From: Burkholderia sp. TSV86
GTDB taxonomy: Bacteria; Pseudomonadota; Gammaproteobacteria; Burkholderiales; Burkholderiaceae
Reading direction: 5' to 3'
Length of the DNA stretch: 64,000 nt
NCBI RefSeq assembly: GCF_001522865.1
Contig: NZ_LOWB01000104.1
Coordinates: 124,001 to 188,000, forward strand
Made by a program: the position numbers and the translations under genes. How positions within the stretch are numbered: the stretch's first letter is position 1; the number at the start of each line of letters is the position of its first letter. The notes beneath the pieces are model-generated. The model searched no databases. It saw only the letters and a program-made list of their open reading frames with translations, and was not told the DNA's origin. Shown one piece after another: positions 40,018 to 49,295 of this stretch.

Positions 40018-41375
40018 GCAGCCTGCCGGTCGGACCGGTCGCGTGGAGCGATGGAATGCTGATCGAAACCCAGCATTTCCAGCAACTCGAGCGCCATCTT
40101 TCTCATCAGATCGCGTTGCGGCTGGGTCAAACGTCGAATCACGGCTGGGGTTTCACGATGCTCGACGTCGATCAGGACGGGCTCGGGCTCGGCAGGCTCG
40201 GGTTGCGCCGCGCGCGCGGCGTATTCCAGGACGGCACGGCGTTCTCGGTGCCGTCCTATGATCCGTTGCCCGCGCCGCTGGAAACCGAGCACGCGCAGGC
40301 GGGCGACATCGTTTGTTTCGCCGTGCAGGCCGCACGCAGCGGCGGCCCCGAAATGGCGTTCGGCGACGTGGCGTCCGCGTCGCGCTATCGCGCGATGGCA
40401 ACCGAGGTGCCGGACTTGGCGGTGGGCCTCGATGCGCCCGGCACGCCGCGCAACCTGACGATCGAGACCGGCCAACTGATCACGCGCCTGTGCTGGAAAT
40501 CGCAACTGCGCTCCGACGAAGTCGCGCTGCCCATCGCGCGGGTGGCGGGGCGCAGCGCGAGCCGCGCGGTGTTGCTGGACCCGCGTTTCGTGCCGCCTTT
40601 GCTCGATACGCGTGCGCATGTCGTGCTGAAGTCGCTGATCGACGAGCTGCAGAGTACGTTGCGCGTGCGTCTTGCGAGCACGTCCGGGCAGCGCGTGCTC
40701 TCGGCAGGCGGCGGCATCGCGGACCTGATCGAGCTGATGTTGCGTCAGGCGATTGCCGAATACCGGATGCGTCTTGCAAATCTCGACGCATTCGATCCGC
40801 TGCCGCCCGCGATGCTGTATCACGAATTGGTCGGGTTGCTGGGGCGCCTGAGCGTGCTGCCGGGCGTCGACGACGAACTCGCCGATCGCGAGTTCAACTA
40901 TCGGCACGACGATTTGCAAAGCAGTTTTGAACCGCTCGCCGCGACGTTGCGCCGCGCGCTGGCGCGGGTAATCGAAACGCCGGTGCTGCCGTTGCGTTTC
41001 GAGGATCGCGGCGACCAAGTGTACATCTGCGTCGTCGACAAGCAATGGAATCTGAAGAAGCTGGTGTTCGCCGTATCGGCTGCGATGCCGGCGGACAAGC
41101 TGCGTCAACTCCTGCCCCAGCAAACCAAGCTCGGCGCAGTCGAGCAGATCCAGAAACTCGTGGATCTGCAACTGCCGGGCGCGCGTTTGCTGCCGTTGCC
41201 GAACCCGCCGCGGCAGATTCCCTATTACGCCCAGAGCATCTACTTCGAAGTCGAGTCGACCGATCCGTTCTGGGCACAGACGCTCGCCGGCTCTGCGATG
41301 GCGCTGCGCATCGTCGGCGATTTTCCCGAGCTTCGTTTCGAAGCGTGGGGATTGAGAGACGGCAAGGTGGCGTGA
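40014..41375 (+). CDS. tssK: T6SS baseplate-membrane connector TssK
   Basis: 453 residues, family length about 450. N-terminal VAWSDGMLIETQHFQQLERHL matches the diagnostic TssK W-x-DGM-x-x-x-x-QHFQ block, followed by the GFTMLDVDQDGLGLGRLGL region; the C-terminal domain that contacts TssL/TssM includes YYAQSIYFEVE. TssK resembles phage receptor-binding proteins and docks the baseplate to the membrane complex. Coupled to tssJ by ATGA. Confidence 0.97.
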   Translation: MSSLPVGPVAWSDGMLIETQHFQQLERHLSHQIALRLGQTSNHGWGFTMLDVDQDGLGLGRLGLRRARGVFQDGTAFSVPSYDPLPAPLETEHAQAGDIVCFAVQAARSGGPEMAFGDVASASRYRAMATEVPDLAVGLDAPGTPRNLTIETGQLITRLCWKSQLRSDEVALPIARVAGRSASRAVLLDPRFVPPLLDTRAHVVLKSLIDELQSTLRVRLASTSGQRVLSAGGGIADLIELMLRQAIAEYRMRLANLDAFDPLPPAMLYHELVGLLGRLSVLPGVDDELADREFNYRHDDLQSSFEPLAATLRRALARVIETPVLPLRFEDRGDQVYICVVDKQWNLKKLVFAVSAAMPADKLRQLLPQQTKLGAVEQIQKLVDLQLPGARLLPLPNPPRQIPYYAQSIYFEVESTDPFWAQTLAGSAMALRIVGDFPELRFEAWGLRDGKVA

Positions 41376-41400
41376 GCTTACGACAAGGACGCTATTCATC

Positions 41401-43011
41401 ATGAATCTGCTCAGAAATTTCTCCTCTGCGATCAGGCGGGCGTCGTCGGCGTCCCATCTGGTTGATCGGGCGATGGCGAATCCCGATCTGATGACGCGCG
41501 TTCCGACCGTGTCGTCGCTCGTCAATGCAGCATCGGCCTCGAGCGCCACCACGGTTACCGAGCTTGCGCCGTCGGCGCCGCAGGATGGCGCGCCGGCCCG
41601 GGATCATGCGGTATTGCGCTTTCCGGAGCCGCCGGGCGGTGCGCGCGCGCCGCAGGACAGCGCGGATGCTGCTCCCGTGGTGTACAGCCAGCCCGGCGGG
41701 CAGGCGGCGATCCTGAAGGCCGGGCAGCAATCGGCGAGCTGGAGCAATCCGTTCGTCTCACATGCGTTGCCTGCGATTCTGCAACTGCAGCGTCATCTCT
41801 CGAACCCGCCTCTGAATCAATCTGCGGTGCGCACGCAGCTCGGGCTCGAAGTCAGGCTGTACCGGGAGCGGCTCGCGAGCGCGGGTTGCGCGTGGGAGCA
41901 GATCCGCGATGCGTCGTATCTGCTGTGCACGTATCTGGACGAGCGCGTCAACGACGCCGCGCGGGCTGCATCGCAGGAGCCGTATGACGGCGAGCGCAGC
42001 CTGCTGGTGGAATTTCATGACGATGCATGGGGCGGCGAAGACGCTTTCTCCGATCTGTCGCGCTGGATGAAGGCCGAGGAGCCGCCTGTGCAGTTGCTCG
42101 CGTTTTACGAGCTGATCCTGTCGCTCGGCTGGCAGGGGCGCTACCGGATACTGGATCGCGGCGACGTGTTGCTGCAGGATCTGCGCTCGCAACTGCACGC
42201 GCTGATCTGGCATCACATGCCGCCTGGGCTGCTCGGCACGGACCTGCTCACGCCCGCGCGCGCGCGGCGTAGATGGTGGACGCCGTTTCGCGCCGGGGTA
42301 GCCGCGTTGGTCACCGCGCTGTTGGCTTACGCGATCATCAGCGCCGTGCTGAGCGCGCAGGGCCGGCCGGTGCGCGATGCGCTCGCCGCGTGGATGCCGC
42401 CCACGCGCACCATCAACATTGCGGAAACGCTGCCGCCGCCGTTGCCGCAACTGCTCACCGAAGGGTGGTTGACGGCATACAAGCATCCGCAAGGTTGGCT
42501 GCTGGTGTTCCGCAGCGACGGCGCGTTCGATATCGGACAGGCGAAGGTGCGCCCGGACTTCGAGCACAACATCGAGCGGCTTGGTCTCGCGTTCGCGCCG
42601 TGGCCTGGCGATCTGGAAGTGATCGGACACACCGATCGGCAGCCGATCCGCACCAGCCAGTATCGGGACAATCAGGCGCTGTCCGAGGCGCGCGCGCGCA
42701 CCGTGGCCGACGAGTTGCGCATGACCGCGTTGCCGGGCGGCGCGCGTGCGCCTCAGAACGCCGTGCAGCGCAATATCGAATATTCCGGCCGCGGCGATAC
42801 GCAACCGATCGATCCTGCGCATACGCCGGCCGCTTATGAGCGCAACCGCCGGGTCGACGTGCTGTGGAAGGTCATTGCGGCCGGCGCGAAGCGCACGGAC
42901 GCATCTTCAGCGCCGGGCACCGACGCGAATGCGCGCCCGGCGATGCCCGAAGGTGTGGTGATCGCGCCCGAAGGGCAGTCGCCCTATGCCACGCAGGAGA
43001 AGCAGCCATGA
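41401..43011 (+). CDS. tssL: T6SS inner-membrane protein TssL with C-terminal OmpA-like peptidoglycan-binding domain
   Basis: 536 residues. An N-terminal disordered region (1-115) precedes the cytoplasmic IcmH/DotU domain (about 118-285) with LGLEVRLYRERLASAGCAWEQIRDASYLLCTYLDERVND. One transmembrane helix lies at about 298-318. A periplasmic OmpA-like domain follows (about 375-500) with LEVIGHTDRQPIRTSQYRDNQALSEARARTVADEL, which binds peptidoglycan and anchors the complex. This fused form is common in proteobacterial T6SSs. The stop overlaps tssM (ATGA). Confidence 0.96.
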   Translation: MNLLRNFSSAIRRASSASHLVDRAMANPDLMTRVPTVSSLVNAASASSATTVTELAPSAPQDGAPARDHAVLRFPEPPGGARAPQDSADAAPVVYSQPGGQAAILKAGQQSASWSNPFVSHALPAILQLQRHLSNPPLNQSAVRTQLGLEVRLYRERLASAGCAWEQIRDASYLLCTYLDERVNDAARAASQEPYDGERSLLVEFHDDAWGGEDAFSDLSRWMKAEEPPVQLLAFYELILSLGWQGRYRILDRGDVLLQDLRSQLHALIWHHMPPGLLGTDLLTPARARRRWWTPFRAGVAALVTALLAYAIISAVLSAQGRPVRDALAAWMPPTRTINIAETLPPPLPQLLTEGWLTAYKHPQGWLLVFRSDGAFDIGQAKVRPDFEHNIERLGLAFAPWPGDLEVIGHTDRQPIRTSQYRDNQALSEARARTVADELRMTALPGGARAPQNAVQRNIEYSGRGDTQPIDPAHTPAAYERNRRVDVLWKVIAAGAKRTDASSAPGTDANARPAMPEGVVIAPEGQSPYATQEKQP

Positions 43012-46000
43012 TACGAACCAGCTTGCGGTTTTTCGTCGCGGTGCTGATTGCCATCGCGATCTGGTGGGTGGGACCGTTGTTCGCGATCGGCATCTACCAC
43101 CCGTTCGGGCCGGTTTGGGTGCGCGAGATTCTGGTTGCCTGCGTACTCGCTTGGGGATTGTGGCCGACGCTCGGCCGCTTGTGGGCGCGGCTCGCGATGA
43201 GTCCGCGTCAGGTGCGCGCGCCCAAGCCGGCAGCACGCGCCGATTTCGTCGACGAGCGGTTGGGCGATCTGGACCGCCAGTTGAAGGCGCACTGGCTGCG
43301 CGAGCCTCGCAGCCGCTGGAAACATTGGCTGGGCGTGCTGCGTCGCGAGCATCGCGCGACGCTGCCGTGGTATCTCGTGCTCGGTGCCGAAGGCAGCGGC
43401 AAGACCAACCTTGTCGCGAAGGCGGTGCATGCGGCCGGCTCCGACGAGGAGCGCGCGGTCGCGGTCGATCCGCTCAGCAGCCGCGGCGAGGATTTCAATT
43501 TCCGCATCACGCATGGCGCTGTCTGGTTCGACATCGGCGGACGCTGGAATATACGCGACGGCATTGACGATTCGGTGTTCGAAGCATGGAAGAAACTGCT
43601 GCGCGGGCTGCATAGGTTGCGCGGCAGCGCGCCGGTCAGCGGCGTGGTGCTGTGCGTCGACAGCGCGTCGATGATCGATTTGCCGCAGGACACGCGCAAG
43701 CGCCTCGCCGACATCGTGCACCGGCGGCTTGCGGAAATGCGCGAAGTATTCGGTCAGCAAGCGCAGGTGTATGTCGCGCTGAACGGTATCGACAAGCTCG
43801 ACGGCGCTGTTTCGACGCTGTCGCTGATGGATGCCGATCGCTGGGCGGGCGGCGTCGGCTTCTGTCTGCCAGACGACGCGATCGAGGCGAACGCGTCGGC
43901 GGCGAGCGCGCGCTGGAAAGGCGAGTTGGAGCGTCTGCAAGAGCGCGTTCAGCAACAAGTGCTGTTTTCCGCGCCTGCAGCAACCGAAGTGGCGGCCAAC
44001 TACGCGCAATTGCGCTTTGTCGAGACGCTTAGCCAATTGCACAAGGCGCTGCTGGTCTGGTTGCAGATTGCGATCGCGCCTGGTGAGAATCATGCGGCCT
44101 CGCGGCTGCGCGGAGTGTGGATGGGCTCGATGGCCGAGCTTGCCGCCGCGGGCGGCGGCGCGGGTGCCGGCGCAAGCGGCGGGCCCGAGCCGACCCGGCC
44201 GTTGAGCGCGCTTTGGACGCCGTTGTTCCGTCAGGTCGCACTCGAGCGCGATGCGGTTCGGCCGGGCGGCGTCAAGTCGTGGCGCGGCCGGCTCGGCCGG
44301 ATCGCGAGCTGGATCGTCGCGCCGGCATTGGCAGTATGCTTGCTGCTGTGGTTCGGCTGGGGATATTTTGCTGAGCGAAATTATCTCGACGACGTATGGG
44401 CGCAGTTCAGCGAAGCGAAGCGCATTGCCCAAACGCAGGCGGCTTACGGCCCGGAGGGCGGCTCGCCGCTGCTCGACGTCGCAGGCCAGATGCGTTATGC
44501 GCAGGCTCAGGCGGAAGATGCGGGACGAGGCATGGCGACCCCGTATTTCGAACACGGGCTTGTCGCCGACGCCGCGCTCGACACCTATCATCGTCAATTG
44601 CAGAAGATGCTGATGCCGGAGTTGTACAACGAAGTCCGGCGCACGTTGGTCGCACAGACGAACGGCACACCTGGCGACATCTACCAGACACTCAAGGTTT
44701 ATCTGATGCTGTGCCGGCCCGCGCGGCGCAATGCGGACGATGTCGTGCGCTGGCTCAACAGCCGCTGGGACAGCCTGACGGGCGGCCAGCAATACAGCGA
44801 TGACGATCGCAATGCGCTGATGGCGCACGTGCGCGAGCTGATCAATTTGCCGAAGCTGCAAGGCACGCCGGAAGACGCGAATCTCGTGCGTTCCGCGCGC
44901 GCCATGGCCGCGCAGCTTCCGCTTGTGACGCGGGTGCTCCAGCATATCCGTGCGCAGGGGCTGCCGCCGCAGGTCAACGATATTTCGCTGTCGCGCGCGG
45001 CGGGCTTCGAATCGGCGATGAGTCTGCGAATGCGCAGCAATATCCCGTCCACCGACGTCGCCGTCTCAGGCTGGTATACCCGCGCCGGCTACACGGACGT
45101 ATTCGTGCCGCGCCTCGAGAAGAGCGCGAGAGCGATGCTCGAAGAGGAGAGCTGGGTGTTGCGCGACGAGACGTTGCATGGCAACAGCTTCCAGATCGAC
45201 GGGCTGGTGCAGAAGCTTGCCGATTCCACCCGCGCGCAGTTCCTGCAGGACTACATCGCGAGTTGGCAGCATTTCCTCGACGACGTCACGGTGCGCAACG
45301 TCACGGGCCTGGACGATGCGTCGCAACTGGCGGCCGCGATGATGGATTCGCAATCGCCGCTGGCGAGCCTGCTGCGTTTCGCCGCGCGCGAGACCACGCT
45401 GACGGGGGCGAGCGACGAAGGCAACATCGATAGTTGGATCGACCGGCAGAAATATCGGTTCGAGAAGGGGCGGCGCCAGATCGTCGGAGAGTTGAGCGGC
45501 CAGCATTATCGGACCTTGTTGTTGCCGGAGCACGTTGTCGAGGATCATTTTCAGGCGATCCGGCAACTGGCCGCGCAGCTCAACAATCGCAACACGGCTT
45601 CGAGCAATCCGCTCGGCCGGCTGTTCGAGCCGCTGTATCGCCAATTGGGGCTCGTGAATGGCGCGTTGCAGGCGGGGCAGGTGCTGCCCGCGCAATACGA
45701 CGCGTTTGCGCGGCTCAAGGAAACCGCCGCGCGTCAACCTGATCCGGTGCGCAACATCATGCTCGACCTGATCGGCAGCGGCAGCACGATGTCGACCCGC
45801 GAATCGGGCGCGCTGCTCAGCCGGGGGGCGGCGGGGGCGACGTCGGTGGTATGCAGCACGGGTTTCACCGGCCGCTATCCGTTTCGCCGCAACTCGCAGA
45901 TCGATGCCGGCGTCGACGATTTCGAGCGGCTGTTCAGTGCGCAGGGCGTGATGGCGGCGTATTTCCGCGACCATCTCGCGTCGTATGTCGATACGTCGGC

Positions 46001-46502
46001 CACGCCGTGGCGGGCGCTGCCCGTCAATGGCGGGACGATTGGCATGGTGAGCCCGAGCGTGCTGAGGTCCTATGAAATGGCCGACCGCATTCGCGGCGCG
46101 ACGCTCGACGAGGGCGGTCATTTGCGCATCTCGGCGGTGCTGCGCTTCATCGACATGGACTCGCAGCTCTCGGAAGCCCAATTGACCATCGGTGGACAGA
46201 CCGTGTGTTATGCGCACGGTATAACCACGCCGCAACGCGTCGACTGGAACGGCCAGAGCGGCAAGCTCGCTATCACGCTGCAACTGAAATCGGTCGATGG
46301 ACGGCTGACTTCGCTTCAGTTCAATGGCCCCTGGGCGCTGTTCCGCTTCTTCGATGCGGGGCAGGCGGTGGGTGGAACGGCGGATCGCCGCGAAAGGCTG
46401 TATGAGACGAGCCTTGGCACGGTTCGCCTGGAATGGCAGGCGTTGACAGCGCCTTCGCCGATCTGGTCGGGCATCCTGCAGTCATTCAGGTGTCCATCGT
46501 GA
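43008..46502 (+). CDS. tssM: T6SS inner-membrane protein TssM (IcmF)
   Basis: 1164 residues from ATG 43008, which overlaps the tssL stop; a longer open frame upstream lies inside tssL. Two transmembrane helices near the N-terminus (about 5-25 and 38-55), a cytoplasmic GTPase-like domain with intact Walker A GAEGSGKT at 126-133, a third transmembrane helix around 435-455 (APALAVCLLLWFGWGYF), then a long periplasmic domain ending in the DUF1215/IcmF C-terminal beta region that contacts TssJ. TssM spans the envelope as the core of the membrane complex. It is the last recognised core gene. Confidence 0.97.
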   Translation: MIRTSLRFFVAVLIAIAIWWVGPLFAIGIYHPFGPVWVREILVACVLAWGLWPTLGRLWARLAMSPRQVRAPKPAARADFVDERLGDLDRQLKAHWLREPRSRWKHWLGVLRREHRATLPWYLVLGAEGSGKTNLVAKAVHAAGSDEERAVAVDPLSSRGEDFNFRITHGAVWFDIGGRWNIRDGIDDSVFEAWKKLLRGLHRLRGSAPVSGVVLCVDSASMIDLPQDTRKRLADIVHRRLAEMREVFGQQAQVYVALNGIDKLDGAVSTLSLMDADRWAGGVGFCLPDDAIEANASAASARWKGELERLQERVQQQVLFSAPAATEVAANYAQLRFVETLSQLHKALLVWLQIAIAPGENHAASRLRGVWMGSMAELAAAGGGAGAGASGGPEPTRPLSALWTPLFRQVALERDAVRPGGVKSWRGRLGRIASWIVAPALAVCLLLWFGWGYFAERNYLDDVWAQFSEAKRIAQTQAAYGPEGGSPLLDVAGQMRYAQAQAEDAGRGMATPYFEHGLVADAALDTYHRQLQKMLMPELYNEVRRTLVAQTNGTPGDIYQTLKVYLMLCRPARRNADDVVRWLNSRWDSLTGGQQYSDDDRNALMAHVRELINLPKLQGTPEDANLVRSARAMAAQLPLVTRVLQHIRAQGLPPQVNDISLSRAAGFESAMSLRMRSNIPSTDVAVSGWYTRAGYTDVFVPRLEKSARAMLEEESWVLRDETLHGNSFQIDGLVQKLADSTRAQFLQDYIASWQHFLDDVTVRNVTGLDDASQLAAAMMDSQSPLASLLRFAARETTLTGASDEGNIDSWIDRQKYRFEKGRRQIVGELSGQHYRTLLLPEHVVEDHFQAIRQLAAQLNNRNTASSNPLGRLFEPLYRQLGLVNGALQAGQVLPAQYDAFARLKETAARQPDPVRNIMLDLIGSGSTMSTRESGALLSRGAAGATSVVCSTGFTGRYPFRRNSQIDAGVDDFERLFSAQGVMAAYFRDHLASYVDTSATPWRALPVNGGTIGMVSPSVLRSYEMADRIRGATLDEGGHLRISAVLRFIDMDSQLSEAQLTIGGQTVCYAHGITTPQRVDWNGQSGKLAITLQLKSVDGRLTSLQFNGPWALFRFFDAGQAVGGTADRRERLYETSLGTVRLEWQALTAPSPIWSGILQSFRCPS

Positions 46503-46556
46503 TGCACGAGTTGCATCGATATGCGCCGCAAGGCGCGAACTTGAAAGGAGCAGCAG

Positions 46557-46916
46557 ATGATTGATCCCAAGGAGATCTTCGCGGCGTGCAGCGATTCGCA
46601 CGCGTATGGCCAGAACGCCAGCAGCTCGATGGCCGAGCCGTTTATCAGCTCGATCTCGGATATGTCGGTGGCGTCATCGAGCAATGCGAGCAACCTGATC
46701 GGCCACGTTCAGCAGGTTGGGGGCAAGATGCTCGACCACATGTCGAATATCAAGTCGGCCGTCGATCGGCAGGTCGCTGCTCACCAGGATGCTCAGCAGC
46801 GGCAGCGGACTTACGACTTCAACGTGAACATGAACGATTTGCGTCCCACCGTTGCAGTCGGGTTTCCGCAGGAGATGCCGTCGAACTTTTTCGCTCCGTT
46901 CAGAACGACGAAGTAG
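46557..46916 (+). CDS. Small protein of unknown function downstream of tssM
   Basis: 119 residues with an excellent ribosome site (GAAAGGAGCAG) directly before the ATG. No signal peptide or membrane segment. The N-terminal part is Ser/Asn/Met-rich (SSSMAEPFISSISDMSVASSSNASNLIGHVQQVGGKMLDHMSNIKSAVDRQVA), probably helical and amphipathic; the C-terminal half is polar with FNVNMNDLRPTVAVGFPQEMP. It starts 55 bases after tssM and is probably in the T6SS transcript. It could be a secreted cargo or an accessory; no family recognised. Confidence 0.65.
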   Translation: MIDPKEIFAACSDSHAYGQNASSSMAEPFISSISDMSVASSSNASNLIGHVQQVGGKMLDHMSNIKSAVDRQVAAHQDAQQRQRTYDFNVNMNDLRPTVAVGFPQEMPSNFFAPFRTTK

Positions 46917-47002
46917 GCGGGCAACGAACCGCGCCGGCGCGTTCGCACGGTTGCGGCGCGGCGGCACCACGGTTTCATTTTTTTGAATTGGAGGTTGGTA
47001 TC

Positions 47003-47254
47003 ATGAAGAAAGCAACTTTTGGACTCCTGATCGGTTTGGTTTCGGTAAGCGCATATGCGCAGTTCGATCAGATCCTTCAATCGGTCAAGAGTCAGGTATC
47101 GAACGCGGTGCAGTCGCAGGTGAGCCAGGGTGTGCATTCGGCGACGAACGATGCGATCCAGTCGGCGCAAACGCAGACGCACAAGATCGTCGACTCGGTG
47201 CGCACGCCCAGCAATAGCAACGAAACGAAGGGGGTGCAGGATGCTAAGCCCTAA
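47003..47254 (+). CDS. Small exported helical protein
   Basis: 83 residues with ribosome site GGAGGTTGGT. A clear signal peptide, MKKATFGLLIGLVSVSAYA, is cleaved before QFDQ. The mature ~64 residues are a Gln/Ser/Val-rich amphipathic helix with a loose SQVSxAV pattern and no cysteine. It lies 87 bases after the previous small gene. Too short for the longer upstream frame to be real, since that frame begins inside the preceding gene. Function unknown. Confidence 0.65.
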   Translation: MKKATFGLLIGLVSVSAYAQFDQILQSVKSQVSNAVQSQVSQGVHSATNDAIQSAQTQTHKIVDSVRTPSNSNETKGVQDAKP

Positions 47255-47336
47255 TGATTTTCTGCCCCTTCGTCTGGCCGTCCGAGTTATCCGCATTACG
47301 GCGTTCGCGCACGCGTGCCGTTAGATGGAGAGCTGG

Positions 47337-47774
47337 ATGAACGAAGCGCGGGTGCAAACGCAGCGTGAGGCGCATGTCGGAACGCTGCCGGGAGGCAAGC
47401 GGATGCTGGCGTTTTCGGTGGTGTCGGCCATCAGTTTGATCGTCACGATCGCCATGGTGTCGCTGATCGTTGGGGTGACATTCGGGTTGCCCAAAATCAT
47501 CTCGGCCGCGCATGCGGATCCCGCGATCAAGGACGGATATTCCGCCGATGCCGAAGTCGTGGAAATTTCGCAAACCGGCGTGACGCTCAACCAGGTGCCG
47601 CTAATGCGTATCGTCTTGCGCGTCGACGACCGCGGCGGACAAAGAGAGCTCACCATTAGGCAATACGTCGATCTCGGTAATATGCCGCGTGCGGGCGAAC
47701 GGGTTCGGGTTGTCGTCGACAAAAGCGATCCCAAGCGAGTGACTTATATCGGCCTTGCACCTCGCAAGCCTTGA
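47337..47774 (+). CDS. Single-pass membrane protein with a DUF-type periplasmic beta domain
   Basis: 145 residues from ATG 47337 (GGAG 6 bases ahead; ATG 47325 is in frame but has no ribosome site). One transmembrane helix at about 25-52 (AFSVVSAISLIVTIAMVSLIVGVTFGL). The extracytoplasmic part, YSADAEVVEISQTGVTLNQVPLMRIVLRVDD...GERVRVVVDKSDPKRVTYIG, matches a widespread pattern (A-x-V-x-x-x-x-xTGxxxNxxPxxxIxLxV ... DPxDPxxV) seen in small membrane proteins of unknown role. It is the third small gene after tssM in the same direction. Confidence 0.7.
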   Translation: MNEARVQTQREAHVGTLPGGKRMLAFSVVSAISLIVTIAMVSLIVGVTFGLPKIISAAHADPAIKDGYSADAEVVEISQTGVTLNQVPLMRIVLRVDDRGGQRELTIRQYVDLGNMPRAGERVRVVVDKSDPKRVTYIGLAPRKP

Positions 47775-48883
47775 CGGGAGCAGCGATCGGGTGCCGATGT
47801 AGGCGGGCATGCGGGTCGGCGTCGCCTGGCACCGTGTGCGGGATATCGGCCGGCATTCGCGAATGTCGCGTATTTCGTGACCATCACGAACGCCGGCCGA
47901 TGCCCGATGATTGCATCCGGTTCAATGGAGGATCGGTTGCCGCGCGGTTTGTTGTTTCAACAACACCGTGAGAATAGTCACGACTAGACGTAACGGCACT
48001 GCAATCGCGATGGGTTCGCGACGGCGCCGGGAGCACACGCGTGGCAATAACCGTTTTTATTGGCACGACGCATGCAAAGGGCGGGCTCCGGGGCGGTATA
48101 TGGATGCTTGATTGAAGGATCATTCGATCGAAATCGGACGGAAATGTTTGCCTCCGATCAAATTCGCCGGCTGCTCGGGTGAATGATGGCTGGTGTTTGC
48201 GGCGATAGTTTATCGACAGGAAATGTCGAGGGCGCGTCTCGCTTGAATATCGATGCCGTGAATATTTAAATTAAATATTAATTGTTTGACGGTCGCGCGC
48301 CGCTGTTGATAAATATAAGGATGTTTTGATTTGCTTGGTGCTGGGTGTAACGAATGCAAATCAAATCTGCGTCTGATTGATTCGAATTTCTGGTTTTCAT
48401 TGAATTCATTTGAGTTTTTAATGATCGGATCGGGGTAATTGTTTACGGTCCGGTTGGCCGTTCATCCATTATTCCAATTCTCGCTCGCCAATTCGAGTCA
48501 CCTGCGTGTCCAATCGACGAATGAAACGACTTGCTCCTGACCGGATGTGGATGTGCGGTGTTTTGCTGCGTGCCGGCAGTGGCCGTATGCGGGAAAGTGT
48601 CAACGAAATCAGCCGGAATCGTGTTGTGAAGTTTCGAACAAGCACGGCCGACCTGATCCGGTTCCGGGTCCAAAATCTTCGCGAGTGGGTGTTCTGTTTC
48701 TTTGTCTCGAGAACATATTCCGAGCGCTCGAAATATGCGAGATCCGATGTCCTCCCAGTGCCGGGATGGGCGCTGCCGTGATCTGGTTCCGGTCGAATGC
48801 AATTCCATGTCTGTTTTTTTCTCACCAGGCCCCACTCTGGTGTTCCATCCGTGAAATCGTGTCGGTTGAGTACGGATGGGTTT

Positions 48884-48912
48884 GCCGTGCGCAGGCGCGC
48901 ACGGCCTTTTTT
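48884..48912 (+). terminator. Intrinsic terminator, first of three
   Basis: Perfect 9-base stem GCCGTGCGC (48884-48892) / GCGCACGGC (48897-48905), 4-base loop, then C and six T. Strong in the plus direction only. No intact gene ends immediately upstream, so it may belong to an untranslated RNA. Confidence 0.85.
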
Positions 48913-48934
48913 CAATGAATTCGCACCGGTATCA

Positions 48935-48964
48935 GTGCCGGACGATTGGGCGTCCGGCACTTTC
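48935..48964 (+). terminator. Intrinsic terminator-like hairpin, second of three
   Basis: Perfect 10-base stem GTGCCGGACG (48935-48944) / CGTCCGGCAC (48951-48960) with a 6-base loop and a short TTTCT tail. The tail is weaker than in the other two. Confidence 0.6.
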
Positions 48965-49038
48965 TCGAGATGGATTTTGATTAGACATCCTTTAATTTTT
49001 CGCCGCTGGCTTGCCCCTGCCTCCAAGCAAGCGGCTTC

Positions 49039-49066
49039 CGCGATCGACTTCACGATCGCGCTTTTT
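49039..49066 (+). terminator. Intrinsic terminator, third of three
   Basis: Perfect 8-base stem CGCGATCG (49039-49046) / CGATCGCG (49053-49060), 6-base loop, followed by CTTTTTATT. Lies 230 bases before the LysR gene and would insulate it from upstream transcription. Confidence 0.75.
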
Positions 49067-49295
49067 ATTCCGCGAAACCGGCTTGACGATGCGCGACGCT
49101 GCCCGGGTTCGGAGCGCGCGCGAATCGTAATGGCGGTGCGATAACCTGTCCTTGGGCCGGGCGTCGCAAACGGCGCGGGAAAGCCGAGGACGGACGTGCT
49201 GCCGCACGCTGAAACGGCGGATGTATTTTTTTTCAGGTGCGCGCTTTTCCAATCGATTGCGGATTCCGAAGAGCATCTCTCCGGAGGTAATTCAG

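Larger units (their letters stand above)
47775..49295. other. 1.5 kb without a convincing gene, ending in three terminator hairpins
   Basis: Between the last T6SS-linked small gene and the LysR gene. Left part: small inverted repeats at 47951-47964 (GTTGTT-TC-AACAAC) and 48040-48067 (CGTGGCAATA with TATTGGCACG, one mismatch). Middle (about 48230-48440) is strongly AT-rich. Short open frames at 48469-49053 on both strands lack ribosome sites and family resemblance. The right part holds three successive plus-strand terminator hairpins. Untranslated RNAs are possible but not shown. Confidence 0.45.

Noticed and set aside
39927-41552. 541-residue minus-strand frame opposite tssK
   Set aside because: Antisense shadow of tssK with Arg/His/Gln-rich composition and no ribosome site.
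42984-44945. 653-residue minus-strand frame opposite tssM
   Set aside because: Antisense shadow of tssM; same composition bias.
48683-48720. Plus-strand stretch VGVLFLCLENIF resembling the start of a low-molecular-weight protein tyrosine phosphatase
   Set aside because: The catalytic Cys and Arg spacing is not kept (the family has C-x5-R), the following residues do not match and there is no ribosome site; chance similarity is more likely.
48469-49053. 194-residue minus-strand frame between the T6SS and the LysR gene
   Set aside because: Runs through two of the three terminator hairpins, lacks a ribosome site and has no recognisable product.
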